Shown: positions 1 through 6,220, counted from the stretch's first letter. The stretch: 7,442 nt of DNA from an uncultured Chlorobiaceae bacterium (GCA_903917955.1 CAIXCO010000212.1:1-7442); one strand, 5' to 3'. A program made the numbers and translations. Notes: generated from the letters alone by a model not told the origin.

Positions 1-534
1 GGAGATGCGGTTACGCACCAGACGGCGATCGGTCTCAATCTGGGTTTCGCCCGGCCCCTTGTTGCCGATTCCCCCCTTCTGTTTCGAAAGGTGGGTCCAC
101 TGCCCGGAGAGACGCGGCAGCATATATTCAAGCTGGGCCAGCTCCACCTGCATCTTTGCCTGGGCCGACTGCGCCCTGATGGCAAAAATCTGCAAAATGA
201 GGCCGGTACGGTCAATCACCTTGCACTCCAGCGTCTTTTCAAGGTTTCTGGCCTGGGCAGGAGTGAGATCATCATCAAAAATGACGAGATCAATCTCCTT
301 CTCCTTGACAAAAATGACAAGCTCCTCAACCTTCCCTTTTCCGATACAGTAGGCAGGGTCACGCAGTTTTTTGTCCTGTATGAACGACTCCACCACATCC
401 GCTCCAGCGGTATCGGCAAGAAAAGCAAGCTCATCGAGGTACTCCTCAACAAGGGTACGCGGTGTTTCGGGGGGGGAACAGAGGCCAACCAGAATGGCCT
501 TTTCCCTTCTGTTTTCAGGGGGAACAATATTCAA
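1..534 (-). CDS. hflX: GTPase HflX, N-terminal part (runs off left edge)
   Basis: HflX is a ribosome-associated GTPase that splits stalled or stress-damaged 70S ribosomes. The minus strand is open from a TTG at 534 to the window edge (178 codons), and the C-terminal G domain lies outside. Visible HflX landmarks are EKAILVGLCSPPETPRT (residues 11-27), AYCIGKGKVEEL (61-72), DDDLTPAQARNLE (87-99), a helical stretch with QAKMQVELAQLEYMLPRL (125-142), and the diagnostic GGIGNKGPGETQIETDRR (154-171) that precedes the G domain. The TTG is the only usual start codon between the in-frame TAA upstream and the conserved sequence, and no clear Shine-Dalgarno precedes it, so the exact start is uncertain. 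Codons 20-22 contain a run of eight C. It is transcribed divergently from crtB. Identity is secure; the truncation is only the window boundary. Confidence 0.93.
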   Translation of the reverse strand, partial: MNIVPPENRREKAILVGLCSPPETPRTLVEEYLDELAFLADTAGADVVESFIQDKKLRDPAYCIGKGKVEELVIFVKEKEIDLVIFDDDLTPAQARNLEKTLECKVIDRTGLILQIFAIRAQSAQAKMQVELAQLEYMLPRLSGQWTHLSKQKGGIGNKGPGETQIETDRRLVRNRIS

Positions 535-743
535 AGGTACAGTAATAGATTACGTAAATATTTGAATGATAAAGAGCTGCAACTTGGCATGTTGCTATAT
601 TACAACCATTGTTTTATCTTGACAGCACATTGTTACAAACGTACCTCTTCGTCAAAAAGGTACACATTTTTGCTTTCACCCCATACCATAAACGGGCAAA
701 AAAGCGGTGAAGAGTAGATGAGGCTCAATAAAGCGCATATCAG

Positions 744-1676
744 ATGAATCAGAACGATAACCGAAAGAGTGCCGAGCGGGAACATGAAAAGGTGATAACA
801 CTTGAAGAGGCCTACAGCTACTGTCGGCAAATTTCAAAAGATCATGCAAAAACCTTCTATCTTGCAAGCATGTTTCTGCCAAAAAAACAGCAGAAACCCA
901 TTTTTGCCATCTACGCCCTTCTACGCACCGTCGATGACACTGTTGATCTGGCCGAGGTGAAACTGAGTAACGGCCTCATTACGAATAACGAGATTCAGAG
1001 GATGCTTGACGGATGGAAATTGAAGCTTCTCGGCTGCTACGCCGGAAAAACCGACAATGATCCCATCATGATGGCTTGGCACGACACGCTGAAAAGCCAT
1101 TCTATCCCGATAGAGCTTCCGCTCGACCTGATGGATGGTGTTGCCATGGATATCGAGTTCAAACCCTTCGAAACCTTTGACCAGCTCTACGTCTACTGCT
1201 ACAAGGTGGCCGCCGTAGTCGGGCTGATGACCTCCGAAATTTTCGGCTACAGCGACAAGCAGGCGCTCGAACACGCCATAGAACTCGGCATTGCCATGCA
1301 GTTGACCAACATCCTGCGTGACGTCGGCGAAGATGTTGACCGGGGCAGAATCTACCTGCCGCTGGAAGATCTGCGCCGTTTCAACTATTCGAGTGAAGAG
1401 TTGATGCAGAAAACCATGAACGACAACTTCCTCAATCTGATGAAGTTTCAGGTCGAACGGGCAAGAGGCTACTACCGCTCCTCCGAAAAAGGGATTCCCA
1501 TGCTTGAAAAACGGAGCCGCTTTGGAGTCGCCATCAGCAGCGTCAACTACGGCAATATTTTAACCGCCATTGAGAAAAACCAGTACGACGTCTTTTCTAA
1601 AAGGGCCTATCGCTCTTTTTTCCAGAAAATCAGCACAATTCCCTACGTCTGGTATAAAACCCGTACCTGTTCCTGA
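744..1676 (+). CDS. crtB: Phytoene synthase
   Basis: It condenses two geranylgeranyl diphosphates head to head into 15-cis-phytoene, the first committed carotenoid step (towards chlorobactene or isorenieratene if this is a green sulfur bacterium). The protein has 310 aa, the usual size. It shows the SKDHAKTFYLAS entry motif (31-42), the first Asp-rich Mg-diphosphate motif DDTVD (64-68), YCYKVAAVVGLMTSEIFG (151-168), and the second Asp-rich signature TNILRDVGEDVDRGRIYLP (188-206). The C-terminal YDVFSKRAYR (281-290) is typical of CrtB rather than squalene synthase. The ATG at 744 lacks a strong Shine-Dalgarno. An in-frame GTG at 792 is a possible alternative but would drop only a poorly conserved tail. 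The gene stands alone, divergent from hflX, with 65 bp before lysS. HpnC/HpnD-type squalene enzymes are the main alternative, judged less likely. Confidence 0.93.
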   Translation: MNQNDNRKSAEREHEKVITLEEAYSYCRQISKDHAKTFYLASMFLPKKQQKPIFAIYALLRTVDDTVDLAEVKLSNGLITNNEIQRMLDGWKLKLLGCYAGKTDNDPIMMAWHDTLKSHSIPIELPLDLMDGVAMDIEFKPFETFDQLYVYCYKVAAVVGLMTSEIFGYSDKQALEHAIELGIAMQLTNILRDVGEDVDRGRIYLPLEDLRRFNYSSEELMQKTMNDNFLNLMKFQVERARGYYRSSEKGIPMLEKRSRFGVAISSVNYGNILTAIEKNQYDVFSKRAYRSFFQKISTIPYVWYKTRTCS

Positions 1677-1741
1677 CGGGCTGGGGCATTGAGGCTCACC
1701 ATATTTTTTAACTTACTGAATTTCATAGGCCGACGACCATC

Positions 1742-3277
1742 ATGCAGAAAGAGAACGAACCGAACAAGAATATCCCTGAACAGCCAGCCCAGATTTCGCT
1801 GAACGACCAGATGCAGCGCCGTCTTGAAGAGCGCCTGCAGCTTATGGCGGCGGGAGTCAACCCCTACCCTACCCACTTTGAGGTCACCCACTCCTCGGGT
1901 GAAATCATAGCAAATTTTGTAGAAGAGGCCAAAACACCTGTCTCGGTGGCCGGACGCATCATGACCATCCGTAAGATGGGCAAAGCCTCCTTTTTCCACC
2001 TCCAGGACTCCGCAGGCCGAATCCAGATCTACATGAAAAAGGATGAGGTGGGAGACGCCACCTACGACACCTTCAAACTGCTCGACATCGGCGATATCAT
2101 CGGCGTCAAGGGCTTTACCTTCAAAACCAGAACTGGCGAAATCTCCGTTCATGCCGAATCGCTGGAGCTGCTCACCAAATCGCTGCGCCCCATACCCGTC
2201 GCCAAGGAGAAAGAGGTTGATGGCGAAAAGGTCGTTTTTGATGCCTTCAGCGACAAGGAGCTTCGTTACCGCCAGCGCTATGTTGACCTCATCGTCAACC
2301 CGGAGGTCAAAGAGACCTTTATCAAGCGGAGCGCCATCGTCTCCTTCATGCGCAACACGTTTACCGGCAACGGGTGGCTCGAAGTTGAAACCCCGATTTT
2401 GCAACCCATCTACGGCGGAGCCGCTGCCCGCCCCTTCACCACGCACCACAATGCGCTCGACATGCAGCTCTACCTGCGCATTGCCAACGAACTCTACCTC
2501 AAACGGCTCATCGTCGGAGGTTTTGATGGCGTCTTTGAGTTTGCCAAAGATTTCCGCAACGAGGGAATCGACCGTTTTCACAACCCCGAATTTACCCAGG
2601 TTGAACTCTACGTTGCCTACAAGGATTACAACTGGATGATGAAGATGGTCGAAGAGCTCTTCAGCCAGACCGCCCTCGCAGTAAACAAGAGCGAAGTGAC
2701 CACCTTTCTCGGCAACGAAATCAGCCTCAAGCCACCCTTCCGTCGCCTGAGCATTATCGACGCCATTACGGAATACACCGGCAAAAATATTGCTGGCCAA
2801 ACCGAAGAGCAACTGCGCTACACCGCCAAGGATCTCGGCCTCGAACTTGATCCAAAAATCAGCAGCGGCAAAATTATTGACGAAATTTTCGGTGAATTTG
2901 TGGAGCCAAAGCTCATTCAGCCAACCTTCATCATCGACTACCCCACCGAGATGTCGCCCCTTGCCAAGGAGCACCCTTCGCAGCCCGGCATTGTTGAGCG
3001 CTTTGAGCTGATCATCGGCGGCAAAGAGGTCTGCAACTCCTTCTCCGAACTGAACGACCCCGTCATCCAGCGCGAAAGGCTCGAATCGCAGTCCCGGTTA
3101 CGGCAGCGCGGCGACGAAGAGGCGATGATTGTGGACGAAGACTTCCTCCGCGCCATCGAATACGGTATGCCTCCATGCGCAGGCATTGGCATTGGCATTG
3201 ATCGTCTGGTGATGATTCTGACCGGGCAGGACTCCATCAGGGAGGTCATCTTCTTTCCGCATTTGAAACCGGAGTAG
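1742..3277 (+). CDS. lysS: Lysyl-tRNA synthetase, class II
   Basis: It charges tRNA-Lys with lysine in the cytoplasm. The protein has 511 aa, normal for bacterial class II LysRS. An N-terminal OB-fold anticodon-binding domain spans about 67-150 (VSVAGRIMTIRKMGKASFFH; LQDSAGRIQIYM). The catalytic domain follows: motif 1 region with WLEVETPILQPIYGGAAARPF split around 212-232, motif 2 FRNEGIDRFHNPEFTQVELY (271-290) and motif 3 GIGIGIDRLVMILTG (481-495) ending in REVIFFP. All the hallmark residues are present, so the enzyme should be active. The ATG at 1742 has no obvious Shine-Dalgarno. The stop codon lies only 4 bp before the next start, so transcription probably reads through into the HepT/MntA pair unless that pair has its own promoter inside lysS. 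Long open frames on the opposite strand of this gene are codon-bias shadows. Confidence 0.98.
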   Translation: MQKENEPNKNIPEQPAQISLNDQMQRRLEERLQLMAAGVNPYPTHFEVTHSSGEIIANFVEEAKTPVSVAGRIMTIRKMGKASFFHLQDSAGRIQIYMKKDEVGDATYDTFKLLDIGDIIGVKGFTFKTRTGEISVHAESLELLTKSLRPIPVAKEKEVDGEKVVFDAFSDKELRYRQRYVDLIVNPEVKETFIKRSAIVSFMRNTFTGNGWLEVETPILQPIYGGAAARPFTTHHNALDMQLYLRIANELYLKRLIVGGFDGVFEFAKDFRNEGIDRFHNPEFTQVELYVAYKDYNWMMKMVEELFSQTALAVNKSEVTTFLGNEISLKPPFRRLSIIDAITEYTGKNIAGQTEEQLRYTAKDLGLELDPKISSGKIIDEIFGEFVEPKLIQPTFIIDYPTEMSPLAKEHPSQPGIVERFELIIGGKEVCNSFSELNDPVIQRERLESQSRLRQRGDEEAMIVDEDFLRAIEYGMPPCAGIGIGIDRLVMILTGQDSIREVIFFPHLKPE

Positions 3278-3281
3278 GCGC

Positions 3282-3704
3282 ATGAAACTTGATCTGAGCA
3301 GCCTTATAAAAGCGATTGCCTCACTCGAAAAGTCGATCAACAGTTATCAGGTATGTGCCGCAAACAGCACACTGACCAAAGAGGATATTGAGACCATCAA
3401 GGCCGGAGTGATACAGAACTTTGAAGTTGCCTATGAGCAGTGCTGGAAGTTTATGAAACGCTGGATTGAGCAGAATGTCAGTGCCAGTGTGGTCGATGGG
3501 GTGACTCGCCGTGAGTTGTTCAGAGTCAGTGCCGAGAACCGGCTTCTTGATGACGTTTCAATATGGATGGAGTTTCATCAGTCGAGAAACCTCACCTCTC
3601 ACACTTATGATTCCAATAATGCCGACTATGCCTTTGGTTCAGCATTACGTTTTATTGGTGCAGCCAAAGAGTTTGTTGCGCGACTGGAGAGCAGGAATGA
3701 TTGA
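3282..3704 (+). CDS. HepT-like HEPN toxin (HI0074-family nucleotidyltransferase partner)
   Basis: A 140-aa all-helical protein of the HI0074/HepT family, the HEPN-domain RNase half of type VII toxin-antitoxin systems. Recognisable parts are VIQNFEVAYEQCWKFMKRWI (43-62), TRRELFRVSAENRLLDD (75-91) and SRNLTSHTYD (101-110). The last contains an intact RX4HXY motif (R102, H107, Y109): in studied HepT proteins the Arg and His form the RNase site, and the Tyr is the residue AMPylated by the MntA antitoxin. All three residues being present suggests a functional toxin rather than a decayed one. It starts 4 bp after lysS and overlaps the downstream mntA-like gene by 8 bp, which supports co-expression. 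Older databases would call it a nucleotidyltransferase substrate-binding protein. Family assignment is firm; toxic activity is inferred. Confidence 0.88.
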   Translation: MKLDLSSLIKAIASLEKSINSYQVCAANSTLTKEDIETIKAGVIQNFEVAYEQCWKFMKRWIEQNVSASVVDGVTRRELFRVSAENRLLDDVSIWMEFHQSRNLTSHTYDSNNADYAFGSALRFIGAAKEFVARLESRND

Positions 3705-4017
3705 TGTTGCACCGGAGCATCTTGAAATGGTGCTCGCTCTCCTTTCGAACTACCTTCCTGAAGGTGAAGTGCGGGTATTTGGCTCGCGCTTCAGCGGAAC
3801 CGCAAAACCTTATTCCGATCTTGACCTGGCAGTTGTCGGGCAAAACAGGCTCGACTGGCGCGTTCTTGCCGAGCTGAAAGAGGCCTTTCAGGAGTCGGAA
3901 CTCCCCTTCCGGGTCGATCTGCTCGACTGGAATGCAATTTCGGATGAATTTCGTGCCGTTATCGAAAAGAGCGGGTATGAGGTGATTTCCGGGAGGCAGG
4001 ATGGTTTGGGCGTTTGA
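3697..4017 (+). CDS. MntA-like minimal nucleotidyltransferase antitoxin
   Basis: A 106-aa minimal nucleotidyltransferase (MNT, DNA-polymerase-beta-like fold). It has the exact catalytic pattern GSX10DXD: G29-S30 in VFGSRFSGTAKPYSDLDLAV, with D41 and D43 as metal ligands and D74 in FRVDLLDW as the probable third carboxylate. In the HepT/MntA family this enzyme transfers AMP units to the toxin's RX4HXY tyrosine and silences it. I place the start at the ATG at 3697, overlapping the HepT stop by 8 bp. GGAG at 3686-3689, seven bases upstream, is a good ribosome-binding site inside the hepT coding end, which indicates translational coupling. A longer open frame extends upstream within hepT, but that part is a shadow. 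Toxin-first order is common for this pair. Confidence 0.9.
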   Translation: MIDVAPEHLEMVLALLSNYLPEGEVRVFGSRFSGTAKPYSDLDLAVVGQNRLDWRVLAELKEAFQESELPFRVDLLDWNAISDEFRAVIEKSGYEVISGRQDGLGV

Positions 4018-4041
4018 TACCGGAAGAGGGTGCTTTTTTTG

Positions 4042-4062
4042 CCGTAATAGTGTACCTTACGG
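4042..4062. promoter_or_regulatory. Inverted repeat, possible operator of the MazF-type pair
   Basis: CCGTAA (4042-4047) and TTACGG (4057-4062) form a perfect 6-bp inverted repeat with a 9-bp spacer, about 60 bp upstream of the antitoxin ATG. There is no T-run after it on either strand, so it is not a terminator. Because antitoxins of this type usually repress their own promoter through palindromes, an operator role is plausible but inferred. Confidence 0.3.
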
Positions 4063-4121
4063 GATGATGCTTTTGTGCGAAACAAGTGTGCACTGAGAAC
4101 CAATGAAAAAACGCCTTGATC

Positions 4122-4352
4122 ATGAATACCGCCACGTTTGAAAGCAAATTGCTGCCGGACGGTCATCTCTATTGTCCAAAGGAATTTGGTCAAAAGAAAA
4201 ATGTCCGGTTCAAGGTGATTGTCATCTTTGATGAGAGAAATGAAACAGAAGCCTCTGAATTCGACACAGAGCTTGCGGCTCTCAACGATAATGCAACGGA
4301 GTTTCTTTCCAGAGAAGAACTCAGTTACTATTTGGGTCTGAAGGAGTTATGA
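4122..4352 (+). CDS. Small antitoxin of a PemK/MazF-type pair
   Basis: A 76-aa acidic protein. I do not recognise the family with certainty; function is inferred from its position directly before a MazF-like toxin, with a 4-bp overlap. The N-terminal half (FESKLLPDGHLYCPKEFG, then KNVRFKVIVIFDE) has the two-strand, glycine-turn pattern of small beta-type DNA-binding antitoxin N-termini. The acidic C-terminal half (residues 38-76, ending in LSREELSYYLGLKEL) would be the toxin-neutralising tail. The ATG at 4122 is preferred; an in-frame TTG at 4116 would add only two residues. No Shine-Dalgarno is visible. The key evidence for coding is the overlapping partner and the well-formed reading frame. 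Confidence 0.65.
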   Translation: MNTATFESKLLPDGHLYCPKEFGQKKNVRFKVIVIFDERNETEASEFDTELAALNDNATEFLSREELSYYLGLKEL

Positions 4353-4696
4353 AAACCTTTCAATGTGCTCAGATATGGCTGGTAAATTTTGATCCAAGCT
4401 TTGGACACGAATACCAGAAAATCCGGCCCGCTCTTATTATTCAGCACGAGGATTATATTGCATCAGGAAATTTACTGACGGTTATTCCGATTTCATCGCA
4501 AATAGTCAATCCGTCGGAACTTGATATTCTGATAACAGCAAATTCCCAGAACAGACTCATGAAAAATTCTCTTCTCAAAATGAAACAGATCAGTTCTTTC
4601 GACAAAAAACGATTTATCAAACTTATCGGAAGAGCTGACTCAGAGATAATGGCGAAAATGAACAGCCATCTGCAGCGTTTTATTTGTGGGAAATAG
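4349..4696 (+). CDS. PemK/MazF-family endoribonuclease toxin
   Basis: A 115-aa toxin of the PemK/MazF fold, which in characterised members cleaves mRNA at short sequence motifs. Family marks are AQIWLVNFDPSFGHEYQKIRPALII (residues 7-31; W10, E21, K24, and R26-P27 at the site of the catalytic Arg), LLTVIPISSQI (42-52, the Ser/Thr of the active-site loop) and LKMKQISSFDKKRFIKLIGR (76-95). Length is typical. Its ATG overlaps the antitoxin stop (ATGA), and AAGGAG at 4341-4346 lies just upstream, though only 2 bp from the ATG. No intrinsic terminator follows directly. The cleavage specificity cannot be read from sequence. Confidence 0.87.
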   Translation: MKTFQCAQIWLVNFDPSFGHEYQKIRPALIIQHEDYIASGNLLTVIPISSQIVNPSELDILITANSQNRLMKNSLLKMKQISSFDKKRFIKLIGRADSEIMAKMNSHLQRFICGK

Positions 4697-4918
4697 CGCA
4701 TTTGTTCCAGCTCTTCATCAGGTCAGTGCCGGCATATCTTACAGATCATTGAACATCGCGACGATAGGTTCCAAGCTTTTTTTTACAGATTGCCAGTATG
4801 CGGCCAAACGGTTAAGCTACCGAGCGGAAAGCTGAAGGCATGCAGTGCCTGTGATGAGCGGTTTTTTGGCTCCAAACGTCGGCCCACCTTCGGTGGACGT
4901 TTCTGTAGTCGGTTGTAA
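4697..4918 (+). pseudogene. Open stretch without a start codon, Cys-rich C-terminus; possible gene remnant
   Basis: After the MazF-like stop the same frame stays open for 73 codons to TAA at 4916. It contains no ATG and only weak alternative starts (TTG at 4790). The last ~45 codons read like a degenerate zinc ribbon: PVCGQTVKLPSGKLKACSAC, then DERFFGSKRR and GGRFCSRL, i.e. Cys at VCG, CSAC and FC. One expected Cys of the first knuckle appears as Leu. I do not recognise a family. It could be the tail of a decayed gene or mobile element, or chance openness in GC-rich sequence. This frame is the only coding-like content of the 325-bp gap 4697-5021; the rest is inverted repeats listed separately. 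Confidence 0.25.
4875..4901. repeat. Hairpin-forming inverted repeat
   Basis: CCACC (4884-4888) and GGTGG (4892-4896) pair around a TTC loop. Outside them AACGT (4875-4879) pairs with ACGTT (4897-4901), leaving a 4-base bulge on the left arm. On the plus strand it is followed by TTCTGT rather than a T-run, so a terminator role for the MazF-type operon about 200 bp upstream is weak. It sits beside the larger palindromic element at 4905-5025. Confidence 0.5.
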
Positions 4919-5025
4919 CCAGAACATTTTGGCGTGCGGTGGTTCGTCCCTCACCTCCGCTCACCAAAATGTTGGTACTGCCCTCTCGCTCAAAGCAAAG
5001 CCGGAATGAGCTGCCAACTGACTAC
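4905..5025. repeat. Nested inverted repeats able to form a three-way junction at the 3' end of the FGE-like gene
   Basis: The outer arms GTAGTCGGTTG (4905-4915) and CAACTGACTAC (5015-5025) pair over 11 positions with one G-T. The right arm includes the FGE-like gene's stop codon. Inside, AACATTTTGG (4923-4932) and CCAAAATGTT (4964-4973) are perfect, and the pairing continues to 4943/4953, giving 18 of 21 pairs around a 9-base loop. A third short arm, GCTCA (4988-4992) with TGAGC (5007-5011), fits between. There is no T-tract on either strand, so it is not a standard terminator. Alternatives are a DGR-type cruciform, a REP-like element, or a structured RNA. Confidence 0.7.
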
Positions 5026-6104
5026 GGGACGAAAACCAGGCGGAAGCCAACGCCGTTGCACCGGTAGTCGGGGGAGCAGTTGTCCCGAGCAGCCGACCGA
5101 CAAATCTCGGCATTGAAGTTCCAGCTCCCGCCACGAAGCACACGGTACGAACCCGTTACTGGCCCTACAGGATTAATAACCGTACCTTTCGCTTTACAGT
5201 CATCATAATAGGTTCCACCATACCAGTCGTTGCACCACTCAAGGACATTGCCGTGCATGTTGTACAATCCCCACGCATTGGGGGCAAAACTGTTTACCGC
5301 AACAGTGTTCTGCCGATACACTCCTTTCGGATTGTTGTTGTAGGGATAGTTGCCGTCATAGTTTGCCTGATCGGTCGTCAAGTTATTGCCACTATTAAAC
5401 GGTGTTGTCGTACCTGCACGGCAAGCATATTCACGCTCGGCTTCGGTTGGCAAGCGAAACTTCTTCCCAGTTTGTTTCGACAACCATGCACAATACCCTA
5501 CAGCATCATTCCAGCTCACGTGCAATACAGGATGGTTCTCTTCAAGCCGAAACCAGCGACGCCAAGGATCCCACCAACGACCCGATACTCCATCACGCCA
5601 GTTTACCCCTTCCCCCTTTTTTGACAACAATCTCATTATTATAATACTGAAACCATCTTTTTCAGCATCGGTCTGATACCCAGTCGCGTCTACAAATTTC
5701 CTGAATTCACCAACCGTCACCGCATATTTCCCCATATAAAAATCACTCAGCTTCACCTGATGCTGGGTCTCGCTATACTCAACCCCTAATTCCTGATAAA
5801 CGGCTTTAACTTCAGCTCTTCCAACCTCACCCTCAGGGCTCCCCATCGTAAACTCCCCGCCGCGAATCAAAACAAAATTGGCAGGATTAAACAAAGGCCC
5901 TGAATCGGTACAGGCACTGAGAAAGCAGAACAAACTGACACCAATCAGCAAGAAGCTTTTGTTACGCACCACCCCTGCATAAAACGCCTTGACAATCTGC
6001 CGCAACGCAAAAGCGCTTTGCTTGAGCGCTGCCGCATAGCCGCTCTCAAGCACCCTGCTACCGCTCGACAACGTAACTCCGTCTCGAATCGTCTTTGGTT
6101 TCAT
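5022..6104 (-). CDS. FGE/SUMF1-like (C-type lectin fold) lipoprotein, candidate DGR target
   Basis: A 360-aa protein with an FGE-sulfatase (SUMF1) domain at about 75-357: FVLIRGGEFTMGSPEGE (77-93), HPVLHVSWNDAVGYCAWLS (191-209), RLPTEAEREYACRAGT (217-232), WGLYNMHGNVLEWCNDWYGG (278-297) and RVLRGGSW (321-328). True formylglycine-generating enzymes have two cysteines after GGSW. Here the first is replaced by Phe330 and only Cys335 remains, so it is probably a binding scaffold, not an enzyme. FLLIGVSLFCFLSAC (51-65) is a lipoprotein signal with Cys65 in the lipobox, predicting membrane anchoring outside the cytoplasm. The ATG at 6104 has AAGGG upstream but leaves an unusually long stretch before the signal; in-frame GTGs at 5972/5969 would give a normal signal peptide. 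The last ~40 codons resemble a DGR variable repeat. The gene is monocistronic. Confidence 0.9.
   Translation of the reverse strand: MKPKTIRDGVTLSSGSRVLESGYAAALKQSAFALRQIVKAFYAGVVRNKSFLLIGVSLFCFLSACTDSGPLFNPANFVLIRGGEFTMGSPEGEVGRAEVKAVYQELGVEYSETQHQVKLSDFYMGKYAVTVGEFRKFVDATGYQTDAEKDGFSIIIMRLLSKKGEGVNWRDGVSGRWWDPWRRWFRLEENHPVLHVSWNDAVGYCAWLSKQTGKKFRLPTEAEREYACRAGTTTPFNSGNNLTTDQANYDGNYPYNNNPKGVYRQNTVAVNSFAPNAWGLYNMHGNVLEWCNDWYGGTYYDDCKAKGTVINPVGPVTGSYRVLRGGSWNFNAEICRSAARDNCSPDYRCNGVGFRLVFVP
5034..5150 (-). other. Candidate DGR variable repeat in the FGE-like gene
   Basis: Residues about 319-356 (from SYRVLRGGSW to GFRL) match in layout the variable C-termini of CLec/FGE-type DGR targets. Candidate diversified codons are AAC, TTC, AAT, ATT (329, 330, 331, 334), GAC, AAC, TGC, TCC (341-344), TAC (347), and TGC, AAC, GGC (349-351). 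All are what adenine mutation of AAY or ACC template codons would yield. The invariant frame CRSA, CRSxxR, SPD, GVGFRL lies between them. Boundaries are approximate; there is no template copy in the window to prove it. Confidence 0.5.
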
Positions 6105-6155
6105 CTTTTGCCCTTGGTTATGGACTCTCGTGAAAATTCAAAGCAGTTAATGAGC

Positions 6156-6184
6156 AATTTAGCGCTTATGAAGTGGTTTCACAA
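6156..6184 (-). promoter_or_regulatory. Possible sigma-70-type promoter of the FGE-like gene
   Basis: Read on the minus strand, TTGTGA (6184-6179) and TAAATT (6161-6156) are separated by 17 bp, each matching 4 of 6 consensus bases. Transcription would start near 6149, giving a leader of about 45 bases to the ATG at 6104. The match is modest and green sulfur bacterial promoters are poorly defined. Confidence 0.3.
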
Positions 6185-6196
6185 AAAGGTGTTGAC

Positions 6197-6220
6197 GGCA
6201 GATGTAATTCTGCCTTTTTT
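6197..6220 (+). terminator. Rho-independent terminator with no obvious upstream gene
   Basis: GGCAGA (6197-6202), a six-base loop, TCTGCC (6209-6214) and six T (6215-6220) make a textbook intrinsic terminator reading rightwards. Nothing recognisable is encoded on the plus strand between 5022 and 6197, so it may end an antisense or small RNA crossing the start of the FGE-like gene, stop read-through into the AbrB/PIN operon, or be left from a lost gene. Confidence 0.65.

Noticed and set aside
619..647. TTGACA at 619-624 as a crtB promoter
   Set aside because: The -35 hexamer is perfect but the hexamer 17 bp later (TACCTC) matches the -10 consensus at only two positions. Candidates for hflX on the other strand are equally weak, so no promoter is called in 535-743.
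91..717. Plus-strand 208-codon frame over the hflX region
   Set aside because: The opposite strand encodes clear HflX sequence; this frame has no recognisable motif and runs through the intergenic region.
1661..1681. CCCGT...ACGGG hairpin at the end of crtB as terminator
   Set aside because: Only five base pairs with an 11-base loop and no T-run.
1643..2974. 443-codon open frame on the minus strand across lysS
   Set aside because: It is the antisense of a complete, fully recognisable lysyl-tRNA synthetase. Its residue composition has no family motif, and such frames are common opposite GC3-biased genes.
4697..5021. DGR template repeat within the gap downstream of the variable repeat
   Set aside because: No stretch resembles 5034-5150, and there is no AAC-rich copy; nothing RT-like is encoded anywhere in the window.
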